Shown one piece after another: positions 1-10,335 of a DNA stretch of 64,000 nucleotides. The notes beneath the pieces are model-generated. The model saw only the letters and a list, made by a program, of their open reading frames with translations, was not told where the DNA came from and did not search any database. This DNA comes from Cryptomeria japonica (taxonomy: Eukaryota > Streptophyta > Pinopsida > Cupressales > Cupressaceae): positions 260,763,386 to 260,827,385 of the forward strand of contig NC_081406.1 in the NCBI RefSeq assembly GCF_030272615.1, given 5' to 3'. A program made the position numbers and the translations under genes. How positions within the stretch are numbered: position 1 is the stretch's first letter; every line of letters begins with the position of its first letter.

Positions 1-2458
1 CGTCTCTTCTAACTTCTCATATTCTATAGTCAATTATTTTTTATATTCAAAAGGATCTTAGAGATTATGATCTTATAAAGAAAATTCACGCTACTGCTAC
101 TAAGATCTCCCTTTTTAATCTCATTCAAACTTCTATGTATCATGGCATGCTCTGAGTTTCTCTACAAAAGATCCTTATGTCATCTTATTCCAAGATAAAT
201 GATGTATTTGCCTTTACTAATAGTATTATATCAAATAACACTAGTAGTAATTTCCAACAATGTGATCTCATACCTCTATATTTTAGAATAATTATAACCC
301 TCTTCTAATTACTATCCTTATTATCAATATAGTTACAATTCATACTCTCATTGATCCTAGTTCTAGTATCAACATTTTATGATGTAGACGTGCTAAACTA
401 GATTAATGTAGATGTGACAGTGTCTTTCTCCTGAAACTTTATCTATTCGAGGAGTTGGTAACATAGATCCTAGGGAAGCTCTTGACATGATTACTACTAG
501 CATTTTATGCACCTTTACAATCCATCAATGATAACCAAATTGAGAACAATAAATATATAGATTTTCATGATAGGGTGTGCCTCCAATGTCAATGGTTTTC
601 CCTTCCTCAAGTTCTTTAATCAATTTCTAAAAATTAAAATCCAGTTTTTTGGCTAAGTCAGGAAGATAGTAGTCAAAGGTTGCATGGGAACTAGGAACCA
701 AAGACTTATCTCTCAATCTTTTCCCAAGCTCTGACAAGAATGAGGTGGCGATGAGTGATGAAGGAAAGCACACAAAGGAAAGACATAAAACAGAAAATAA
801 ATGATTGATGGTTTCGCAGAAACCAAGAGCTAATGATTATTGGCTCCCATGGAATGCCCAACAAGACAAGGAGCTTGATCTACAAGCAAGGGAAAAAGAA
901 AATGGAGATGGTGGGACATGGTGAGGGAATTCATGTTCCAATAGAAGATGATGTTAGAGGACTACTTGTTCTCCAATTATTTTGGGCATGATTTGAAAAA
1001 ATAAATGTGGCCACCCATGTTTCATATAATTTCTAGATTGTCCTTTTTTTCATAACCCATTCCTTGACCCCCTTTTGTAGTTGATTTTATGGGCATTCTT
1101 ATATAAGTCTTCAATTCTCATGTACTTGTGCTTGTAGTTTTTGATATTCTTGTTCACCATTTAATTTCCAATAGAGATATATAGCTTGTTAAGCCTCATT
1201 TGTAATGGTCTTCTTCTTTGGTTTTCTTCTCAAGATATTTGTAGCTATAATGTAACTCTTCCTTTGTAAAACAAGCTTCATGCCTTTATATTAGTAAAGA
1301 ATACTATTTTACCTTCTCTCACTTTGAATTGTTATGTAAATACTCTTTCTTTCATATTTGCATGAATGTTTTTATGTATTCTAGGTCTATATGATCTATT
1401 AAATATATCTACAAAAGAAAATTGTGGATAGATTTGTACCTCTTGGTGTATGTTAGACCCTAACCTCTATACATTTTTCTAGGAACTAGCATAACAAAGA
1501 GTTCTATGAATTTATTTAGCATTTTTTATTAATTATTTGTGTTGTAGTGGGTGGGAAGACACCATTAATCTAGGTGCATAACCACCTCCTTTCCATTTAT
1601 GCATTCCTTCTTACCCTTCCCCATGGAGAATTAGTAGAATAGGTTTGGTTGTAGGATTATTTAGTGCTAGATTTGACCAACACTGCTACATCTAGGTTAA
1701 GCGGGAACCAACCTTCTATTGAGATTTGATCTCTTCAGCAATGTCCCACACCTTGGGATCATTCCCATGTTTCACTAGAGTGTTAAATAGAAGCTTCAAC
1801 AAGAGTGCAATTCTAGATTGATAACAATTTTTTGCATGCCACATAGAACTAAATTTTATGAGAATTGCTTCATCCATTAAATGATTATGGTGTGTTCTTT
1901 AATGCATCTTGCCTTTGAAGGAAGTTTCTTCAATACCATGGTGATTCTATTATTCAAGTATATCAGTTCAAGCAGTCCACATGATTAAGGATATCAAATG
2001 ACAACTCTATAATCAATATTGGTGATTCTACTGGTATGTTCTTAGTTTCTCAAGTTGAGAAAACTTGTTTTCTATTTTGAATAATTGCTAATGAATTCCT
2101 AAAACTCCGTTGAATTTTTTGAACATAGAAATGTATTATGAATAATATGTATTTTTTCCCTCCCCCCCATTCCATAACAATGTAGATTTTACACCTTTAT
2201 ATTAGCAATATCAAGTTATAATTGTTTCTAGTTTCATCCCAAATAACCCTGCTATAGCAAGTTATCATCATTTTACAAATACTTACCTACCACCCACCCC
2301 TAATTAGCCTTCTTGTAAATTTACACATCCTTATAATTAACACCAAGAGACCTATTTTATTCCCAACCAACATGGTTATCCTCCAAGTTAGACCCAAAAT
2401 ATAAATAGCTTAGAAAATATTAGCATCAAAGACAATATTAAATTTTCAAGATTAATTA
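1..2458. other. gene-free flank, unclassified
   Basis: No open frame of useful length and no recognisable domain is seen on either strand. Around 1,070-1,330 the sequence is T-rich and AT-rich, with several TTGTA and TTTATATTA stretches resembling a 3' LTR or polyadenylation region. No paired repeat, primer site or target duplication was found to prove an LTR. A short C run lies near 2,161. Confidence 0.5.
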
Positions 2459-2768
2459 ATGGCTATTGAAAAAGAGAAAGAATACAATTTATAAAAGGAT
2501 CAACTTGCTTATCAAGCTCATCTTCATCAACAAAAAATAAAAACAAAAAGAAGGCAACTTGAAGATAGTCTTTCTAGGAAAATTAGTACTAGAGAAGAAT
2601 ATATTGAACAATTGGCAACTAGGGAGAAGAAAATTATACAAGACATTGAACCAACCTCCCAAAACCTCATTCCAATATTTTTAGCTTTAAGGTCCTCATC
2701 CCTTGCAAGTACATGTACCTATGCAACACAATCTATTATCCCTATAGAGAAATCCTCTCAAAAGAATT
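2459..2768 (+). pseudogene. degraded coding-like fragment cut by an LTR element
   Basis: An ATG at 2459 opens a frame broken by one early TAA and then open up to the start of the LTR at 2769. The predicted product is rich in Lys, Glu and Gln and coiled-coil-like (for example TREEYIEQLATREKKIIQ). The frame is lost where the retroelement begins, so the element appears to have inserted into it. No family was recognised. It could be the tail of an older retroelement gag or a chance frame in purine-rich DNA. Nothing downstream of the element at 10336 clearly continues it. Confidence 0.25.
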
Positions 2769-3949
2769 TGTTGGCATTTTTGATGTTGATGTTGTGATTG
2801 TCATTGATGGACACACACTTGCTTTGAGATCACTTTTTGTATGTATGAGTTATACTCAACTGGTATTTGTTCCAACCGGTATTATTTATTGTAGTCTTTA
2901 GACTATCGATGTTTTGCAGAAAGTATTTACCGATCTCAAGCAATATGAAGACCCAAAGTGGTATGAAGACCCAAAGCGGAATGAAGACCTCAAGCAGTTT
3001 GAGGATCTCAAGCGATACGAAGGAACAAAGCAGTAGACAACATTTTTCCCAGTCATCATTTTGACAACTGGTAATCAGTAAATGTATGAACTGGTATTAC
3101 TCTATGATGAGTTACCAACCAGTATTTTGTGATGAGTTATCATCCACCGACACTTTGGCGGTGATTTTGTGTCGTGTTACCAAATGTGTCTAGATGCACT
3201 AAACCTTGGAACTTGCAATGTAATCCTATTGGACCAACATGAAATCGGATTCCTTTATAAGGACATCATGTCTAGGGTTTTTGTAGTTGTTAGAGTTTAT
3301 AGGTGGTTGATGAGGTTTTTGTATGTGCGGTCATAGAAGAGAAGAATAGGTCTGTGTGAATAAATAGAGTGTGGAGATATTGAAGACTGAAGTAATGCTG
3401 AAATACATTAACAATGAGCTATCAAGGATCTAACCAAGCATACTATGATAGTATTTAGATCACTCACTTGTTGATTACTCACATCTTCGACAAGTCTGAA
3501 ACCCTTAACGAGGTAGGCCTGGCAAAGCCTTTGTAAATCCTCTAACAAGGTGGTTCACATCTATGGATCTGAAATCCTCTAACAAGGTAGTCTTTAACCA
3601 GACTTATCTCCTTACAGAGATCAAGATTCCTAACAGGATCTATTCTGGTGAAGAACATTGTATGACCCTAACCAGTCTGACCTTAACCAATCTGGTTACT
3701 ATTCTGCAGATAGTTACTTGTGAGTTTCTGCTCACCGTGGTTTTTCCCATTTGGGTTTCCACATCAAAATATCTTGTGTTATGGTGTTATTGCTCTTGTG
3801 GGTAAATGCTTTATTTGTTGTTTGGTTTGCATTTGTTTTAACCAGATTGTTAGTAAAATTGTTACACTGGTTAACTGCTAAACAGTTTAAGAGTTTGAGT
3901 TCAGTATTTTTTGGCATACTAATTAACCCCCTCCTCTTAGTATTCATGA
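2769..3949 (+). repeat. 5' LTR of the two-ORF element
   Basis: It begins TGTTGGCATTTTTGATG and ends ATTCATGA immediately before the primer site; the 3' copy ends ATTCATCA. It contains repeated CAACCGGTATT-type motifs, a short tandem array (2941-3000, about 18 bp units reading TATGAAGACCCAAAG), a TATA box at 3254 and a conserved GTGGTTTTTCCC...GGGTTTCCAC block near 3738-3765. It ends in a C-rich stretch. Compared with the 3' LTR it shows many substitutions and small indels. Confidence 0.88.
3254..3262 (+). promoter_or_regulatory. LTR TATA box
   Basis: TTTATAAGG lies about two fifths of the way into the 5' LTR, followed by GACATCATGTC. The same nine bases recur in the 3' LTR at 9664-9672. The position fits the U3/R boundary of a Copia LTR. 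A third copy of the nonamer lies inside the element at 5456. Confidence 0.6.
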
Positions 3950-3963
3950 ATTGGTATCAGAGC
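3950..3963 (+). other. primer-binding site (initiator Met tRNA)
   Basis: ATTGGTATCAGAGC follows the 5' LTR directly. TGGTATCAGAGC is the standard Copia primer site, complementary to the 3' end of plant initiator-Met tRNA. The same string follows Copia C's 5' LTR at 27100, and its reverse complement lies at 51786 in element D. Confidence 0.9.
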
Positions 3964-3999
3964 CAGCCTTTCTATAAGTCTAACCACTTGGAAGGAGAT

Positions 4000-5274
4000 A
4001 TGGGGGAATACACTATGAGGGAACTTACTCAGCGGCTCACTCAGTCTGAGAAAGCCTATGAAGAGCTGAAAGTCAAGTATAAAGCCTCTTTGGCCAAGAG
4101 AAGAGAGCATGTTGAAAAGCTGATGGAACTTACTGAAAATAGTTCTTCTAATGAAGCAGACATGGAAGCCCTAGTTGGAGAAGTTGAAAACCTAAATGAA
4201 TCTAAAGCCAACTTGAGAAGGGAGTTGGAAGGACTAACTATAAGAATGAGTCAGGAGCTAGAGAACAGAAGGAAAGCTGAAGTTTTGGTAAAAGACAGAG
4301 ATCATGAGATCTCCAAGCTAAAGCAAGAAATCAGTGCCCTAACTGCTCAACTCCATGAGAGTAAAGTGGAAAAAGAAGACATGCAAGGTGAATTGAACAT
4401 GGCATTCTCTGAGAATACAACCTTGATGGAATCCAATGCTGCTATTTCCAAGGAACTCACTGAGTCAAAGGAAATACTTGCCAAATTTAACAAGAGTACT
4501 ATTAAGCTAGAGCAAAAGCTAGAATCAGCTAAACCAGTAAAGAATACTAATGGACTTGGTTTCTCTGGTCATGAGGAAGGTGAAACCTTTGGTACAAAAG
4601 CTAAAGCATCTAAAAAGCAACCGACATCAAAGGATAAAGGTAAGAAAAAGTTCAAACCTATTTGCTTTAATTGTCTCAAAGAAGGACATACTGCTAATGT
4701 GTGTAGAAGCAAGGTCGACAATAATTTTCCTTATTTTATAAACAATGTGCCTAGATCCAATAGATTCAATGGTAACTATTATGCATGCAACAAGTTTGGG
4801 CATAGAGCATTTGAATGCAGGTCTGTTATGCACAACACTGAGAGATACCCTTCAAGGACTCAAGGAGTTGTCCTGAAACCTTCTGTGAACTAGAATCCCA
4901 ACCGGTATAATACCTATGGCCAATGGTTTGGTGGCTATCAAGCGGCAACTGGCTGGAGAGAAACCTATTTGATCTATTGAGGAGGTGGTCACACCACTGC
5001 AACATGTAGATGGAAGAATGGAAGCATGAATAATGGACCATGGAGAGAACCTGGAATGGTTTGCTATCATTGCAACAAACCAGGGCACACTGCCAGATTC
5101 TGCAGAATGAGAAAGAATATATCGGATGACATACCGGTCACTCCGAAAGGAAAGATTGATGTTGAAACTATCCAAGCGGATATGAACAAAACTTGGAAAA
5201 AGAAACTAGAAGAAGTGTCACAGGACGAACCAGTTTCTGCACCTAGTGCGAAAGTCTCTGAACCGGCAAACTAA
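4000..5274 (+). pseudogene. gag: gag-like nucleocapsid gene with two in-frame stops
   Basis: The frame starts at the ATG at 4000, 37 bp after the primer site, and runs 424 codons without a frameshift, broken only by TAG at 4891 and TGA at 4978. Residues about 1-190 are a heptad-rich coiled coil (Glu, Lys, Leu). A Lys-rich linker follows, then CCHC zinc knuckles: CFNCLKEGHTANVC near 4663, a second lacking its first Cys (YYACNKFGHRAFEC, near 4778), and CYHCNKPGHTARFC near 5062. The CCHC units indicate an RNA-binding nucleocapsid. The usual Copia UBN2-type gag domain was not recognised; the coiled coil takes its place. The three-knuckle layout with a coiled coil is unusual. Packaging of the element RNA is the expected role. 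Confidence 0.75.
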
Positions 5275-5723
5275 GCTATAGAAAGCTTAGGGGGAGCGAA
5301 TCGGTGAAATATTTCAAACCCCCAGTCTATATCGGTAAAAGACCTTAACTGGTATGTGTTACCTATCAATCGGCAGAAGACCGAAAATGGTAAAAGGCAA
5401 AATTAGGGTTTATGCCCTAATGGTGGTGCATTTATTATGGTAGGTGAAGAATTTGTTTATAAGGGATTCTTGACATCATTTTCACTTATCAGTTTGCAAG
5501 AGAAGAAATTTTCAAGTGCAGAGCGACTATAGGTGATTCATTTTGCGATTCAGAGAGATTTCAAAACTTTGAAGTGGAATCCAGAGATAGTATCAATCAG
5601 TCAAGTGAAGAACACAAAGTGATAATCCAGCAACCGAAGTGGTGTGAAGCGAAGCTGAATTTGCAAACCTTAAATTTCAAAATTCTGAAGGTATTTATCA
5701 AAATTCTTGTTTATCAGTTTATC
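5275..5723 (+). promoter_or_regulatory. spacer between gag and ORF2 with a TATA-like box and purine tract
   Basis: This 449-bp gap has no coding signal in its first half. AGGGGGAG at 5289-5296 resembles the polypurine tracts that follow pol in Copia C (near 31,397). TTTATAAGG at 5456-5464 is identical to the LTR TATA nonamer and, like it, is followed by GACATCAT, after 8 extra bases. The ORF2 frame is already open from 5574, with the preferred ATG at 5724. An internal promoter for ORF2 is an inference. Confidence 0.4.
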
Positions 5724-8700
5724 ATGGCTTCTGCATCGCACTCCAGTTCTAGTGCACCTGTTGAGTCAATGGATTTTATCCAATGGAAGATGAAATACAA
5801 TGCCCTATCCTAGATACCCACTGGTGTTATAGTTGAGGAAGGTATTTTAGATTATATTGATTGCAAAATAGAAGACCTAGGATCCCTAGTGATCAATTCC
5901 CAATTAGGTCTATTCTACGGGGATGACAAGAAGATCAAACTAGAATACAGCATCTTGGAAAGGAAGAAACTTCACAATGCGGTGTATTTTCTTGAAGACT
6001 TCACGGAAGATCACATCCGCATCATCCTAAGCAGAGTGCATGGAGACAAAATGTATCTCGAGAGGACACATGATATTACGCCTAAAGCTATTCATGTCAT
6101 CACCGGTTTCTGCAACACTGGTGAGGTGCCAGCCCTAAGGAAAGTCATCAAGACTGAAATGACTAAGCTCACTGGTTCAGTGAATGACCAATGGGGAATG
6201 ACCGTCAACACCATCAAGGATGATCTGGTCAAATATGCTTGCATGGTGATTGGATACCAGATGTTCTATGCTAGCATGATCAACTCTGTCTCTGCTACTA
6301 CGATAAATGCCGCCTATAGAATGATCATGGAAGATGCCTCATTTGATCTATGCACCTGTATGCAGAGGCAACTTCTAGTAAACCTCAAGTCTATTAAACA
6401 AGACAATGCCTTGAGATTTAAATTTGGACAACTGTTGGTAGGTTTGTTTTTCTATTTTCAAGGCTATTTCTCGAGAATCGGTGATATTCAGTGGTTTGCT
6501 GATTAACCGATTACCAAACAAATTAGAGAAAGTCTACAAGTGGTGGGAACCGGTTATCCTAAAGTCTTGAACAAATAATTTGATGAATTTAGATAGAAGA
6601 TGAGTCAGCGGATGAGGATATCTAGCGATATTGTCAAGAAGTATGAAGACATCTGCTTTATCATCAAAGTAGATGAATGCATAATGGAGGCAGTTGAGCC
6701 CAAAAAAGAAAAAGTGGAGCCCATGGGATATGAGGTGATGTACGATATGATCGATGGGTATGATTCTACCCTAATTGCCTCACCTCTTGATGCGAAGAAG
6801 AAGAGAACCGGCACCTACTTGGAAAGGGTAACACTAGTTGATGAACCTTCAGTGAAGAAGGGAAAGGCAGTGCCATCGGTATCGGCACTGGTTACCTCAG
6901 CAAGTCCTAAAGTGACTAAGCGGTCACCTGCCAAGAAGAAACTGGAAGTTGCACCCGCCAAGGTATTTGAAAGGAAGCAGAAAACCAAAGGTAACTCACC
7001 GGATTCTGAGGAGATAGTACATGAAGTGCAGCCTAAGAAGACTAGACAAACAAGGAAGAAGGCACAAACAACCAGCAATGAACCGGCATGGACAGCACTG
7101 GTAAATATAGACATTTCCTCCTACAAACCATTGACACATTGTCAAAGGACTATCAAGAATGTTAGGAGAAAAGTACTTAGTGATTTAATAGATTATTTTG
7201 ATGATTTTAATGATAATGAGAAGGAGGAAGTCGAACAGGAAGTTATTTGATATCTATGTATTAGTGACTGGTCGCCATCAGAAATTAGATCTGTGACACT
7301 AGATTCTTTATACAATTCTTTAGATAACAAATGGCGTATTGCCATAGAAAAGGAACAGGAAATAAGAGAGGAAATCTTTGCACAATATTTTCCTGATGTG
7401 TCAAATTCAGAGCTCTATGAAATCATGGATAAGTTTAAAGGCCTCTTCTTCATGAGAAGAAGAAGACTCTTGTTACTAGAAGGCAAAGTCTCTAAAGTGG
7501 TGAAAGATACACACTCACATGCTAAAGCCGCTTTGAGATTGCACCAAGTGTCTGAAGAAAACAAGAAGGCTGAACAAGAACCAGAAACCAGAAAATCGGA
7601 TGAGGTATATGACAGTGAAGGAGAACCGGTTACTGAACAGATGGACACTATTGACATTGATTCTTTGAATGGTGAAGATGTCACTCCAGATACAGCAAAG
7701 GAAAAGGATAATAAAGAGAAAGTAGACAAGGAAAAATAGGATAAAGAAAAGGCAGAGAAGTTGAAATAGGACAAAGAAAAGACTGACAAAGAGCAAGCGA
7801 AGAAAGAGAATAAGGAACAAGAGGAAGAGAAGAGGAAACAAGCAGAAGAGAAGAAAAAGAAACAAGAAGAGGAGAAGAGAAAAGAAGAGAAGAAGAAGAA
7901 AGAAGAAGAGAAGCAGAAAGAAGAAGATAGAAAGAAGGAAGAGGAGAAGAGGAAGAAAGAAGTAGAGGAGAAAAAGAAAATAGAAGAGGAAAAGCAGAGA
8001 GCCAAAGAGAAGAAGGAAGCGGCAAAGAATACACAGATGGAGACTCCCAAGACAACCGACGGTTAAGCCAAACCGGTTGACATAGCGATTCCTATTGAAC
8101 TCCAATCTACAAATGAATTAGAGCTACTCCAAAGCATTAAGTTTGCACAAGAGTGACTGGAAGAATTGAGGAAAAAGGAGCAAGATGTTATTCAAACTGC
8201 GGTAGACAACCTTACCAGTTTGATTCCCGGTACGAACCTCCCCAATACCGATTCCTCTTTGGCACAACTAAAACTTCTATGTACAGTTGTGGAGGACCAA
8301 GTACAATTCTTGAAAGAGGTTGCTGAAGCCAATGCACAGAAGAAGCATGAAAAGGCACTAAACACTGCCTTAGTGAAGAAACTGAACAAGCTCTGGTCTG
8401 AACTTCAGAAAGCACAGGAGGACATAAGAGATGCTATGGATGAGGGAAAACTACTACTCAATAAGATAATCCAACCCCATCTATTTTGTGAAGATGTGCT
8501 TGCACAAAAGGAAAAACTGCAAGCAGATTTGCAGGCATATATAAGCACCTTTAAGATGCCCTATGATTCCTTCACTACATATGGGCAAATTGTTCACCGG
8601 TTTTGGCTCCAGTCTGCCAAAATAGATTTGGAGATTAGCAACCAGACACAGGATTTGTAGGAGCTTCAACTGGTTCTTTTCCCCAAACTACAAATTCTCT

Positions 8701-8855
8701 AGAAGTGCTATCTCAATTTGGATGCCTTAACGGTCACTCAAGAGATGAGCACAATTGATGTCATGGAAGAACATGTATCCCAGATGCAAACAGAAAGTGA
8801 GGTGGCTACCTCATTACTTGAGCCAGGGTCTTTATCCATGAAGACCTTTATGTAG
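5724..8855 (+). pseudogene. ORF2, large accessory protein of unknown function (11 stops, no frameshift)
   Basis: A single reading frame of 1,044 codons runs from the ATG at 5724 to the TAG at 8853. It is interrupted by 11 stop codons (5811, 6504, 6576, 6594, 7248, 7737, 7767, 8064, 8154, 8658, 8700) but never changes frame. The N-terminal third (about 30-260) looks globular, with regular hydrophobic spacing. The middle is basic and Pro/Lys-rich (KKxR and KRSPAKKK-type patches, perhaps nuclear localisation). About residues 660-780 form a very highly charged Lys/Glu helix. The C-terminal part is again helical. No retroviral enzyme motif (DSG, FVDD, DDE) was seen. It may be an accessory or envelope-position gene or a captured host sequence; no family was recognised. 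Confidence 0.6.
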
Positions 8856-9177
8856 GATTTTAAATCAATTTTTGATAAGTTTCACTCATTATTGTCATAA
8901 ACATTTATTATATTAATGATAATGAGCAACAGGGGTTATTCTGTAGTACTTTGTCATTGTTGGCAAAGGGGGAGTAGTATTTTATATTAAAATTTTGATA
9001 AATGTTATGTATACTTCCTTGTTATCTCTTTAAGGGATTAGTATACATTGTATTTTCTACAAAAGGAATAGTGTATATGCTTAGGGGGGGTAATTTTGGT
9101 TATGGCATATTTTTGTTGTAAAACACTTAGATGTCAAAATTTTCCTAAGTGTTGCCATCAATGCCAAAGGGGGAGAT
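8856..9177 (+). other. 3' non-coding region with repeated polypurine tracts
   Basis: Three purine tracts occur: AAAGGGGGAG near 8965, AGGGGGGG near 9083 and the terminal AAAGGGGGAGAT at 9166-9177 that abuts the 3' LTR. The last is the functional polypurine tract by position. The preceding words TGTTGCCATCAATGCC are also found before Copia C's tract at about 31,674. Multiple tracts near the 3' end are a described trait of Sirevirus-type Copia elements. Confidence 0.7.
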
Positions 9178-10335
9178 TGTTGTCATTTTTGATGTTGATG
9201 TTGTGATTTTCATTGATGGACACACACTTGCTTTGAGATCACTTTTTATATGTATGAGTTATGCTCAACCGGTATTTGTTCCAACCGGTATTATGTATTG
9301 TAGTCTTTAGACTATCGGTGTTTTGTAGAAAGTGTTTACCGATCTCAAGTAGTATGAAGACCCAAAGCGGTATGAAGACCCAAAGCAGAATGAAGACCTC
9401 AAGCAGTTCGAGGATCTCAAGCGATATGAAGGAACAAAGTGATAGATAACATTTTTCCCAGTCTTCATTTTGACAACTGGTAATCGGTAAATGTATGAAC
9501 TGGTATTACTCTGTGATGAGTTACCAACCGGTATTTTTGTGATGAGTTATCATCCACTGACACTTTGGCAGTGATTTTGTGTCGTGTTACCAAATGTGTC
9601 TAGATGCATTGAACCTAGGAACTTGTAATGTAATCCTATTGGACCAACATGAAATCAGATTCCTTTATAAGGACATCATGTCTAGGGTTTTTTGTAGTTG
9701 TTAGAGTTTATAGGTGGTTGATGAGGTTTTTGTATGTACGGTCATAGAAGAGAAGAATAGGTTTGTGTGAAGAAATAGAGTGTGGAGATATTGAAGATTG
9801 AATTAATGTTGAAATGCATTAACAATGAGCTATCAAGGATCTAACCAAGCATAGATCACTCACTTGTTGATTACTCACATCTTTGACAAGTCTGAAACCC
9901 TTAACCGGGTAGGCCTAGCAATGCCTTTTTAAATCCTCTAACAAGGTGGTTCACATCTGTGGATCTGAAATCCTCTAACAAGGTAGTCTTTAACCGGACT
10001 TACCTCCTAACAGAGATCAAGATTCCTAACAGGATATGTTCTGGTGAAGAACATTGTATGACCCTAACCAATCTGGTTACTATTCTGCAGATAGTTACTT
10101 GTGAGTTTCTGCTCACCGTGGTTTTTCCCATTTGGGTTTCCACGTCAAAATATCTTGTGTTATGGTGTTATTGCTCTTGTGGGTAAATGTTTTATTTGTT
10201 GTTTGCTTTGCATTTTTTTTAACCGGTTTGTTAGTAAATCTATTACATCGGTTGACTGCTAAATTGTTTAAGAGTTTGAGTTCAGTATTTTTTGGCATAC
10301 TAATTCACCCCCCCCCCCCCTCTTAGTATTCATCA
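9178..10335 (+). repeat. 3' LTR of the two-ORF element
   Basis: It starts TGTTGTCATTTTTGATG after the polypurine tract and repeats the 5' LTR with substitutions and short deletions. For example, the segment around 3433-3450 and the TCTGACCTTAACCAA words near 3676 are missing. The TATA box lies at 9664-9672. The C run before the end is expanded to about 14 C at 10,308-10,320. Confidence 0.88.

Larger units (their letters stand above)
2769..10335 (+). mobile_element. non-autonomous Copia-type LTR element with gag and a long ORF2
   Basis: Two long direct repeats (2769-3949 and 9178-10335) flank a 5.2 kb interior. The interior starts with the initiator-Met primer site ATTGGTATCAGAGC and ends with the polypurine tract AAAGGGGGAGAT. 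It holds a gag-like gene with zinc knuckles and a second gene of about 1,044 codons. No protease, integrase, reverse transcriptase or RNase H motif was found in any frame. It is therefore a large retrotransposon derivative that must borrow pol functions. Flanking 5-mers GAATT (2764-2768) and AACTT (10336-10340) match at only 3 of 5 positions, so no target duplication is supported. The exact 3' LTR boundary is uncertain by about 3 bp. Confidence 0.85.

Noticed and set aside
2764-2768. Target duplication for the two-ORF element
   Set aside because: GAATT and AACTT agree at only three positions, so it is not claimed.
5574-5723. Earlier ORF2 start at 5574
   Set aside because: The frame is open from there, but the ATG at 5724 begins the more protein-like sequence; the earlier part may be leader. 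It cannot be excluded.
7415-8105. Long minus-strand open frames rich in Ser, Phe and Leu
   Set aside because: They are antisense to the Lys/Glu-rich part of ORF2; the low-complexity purine sequence keeps the opposite frames open.
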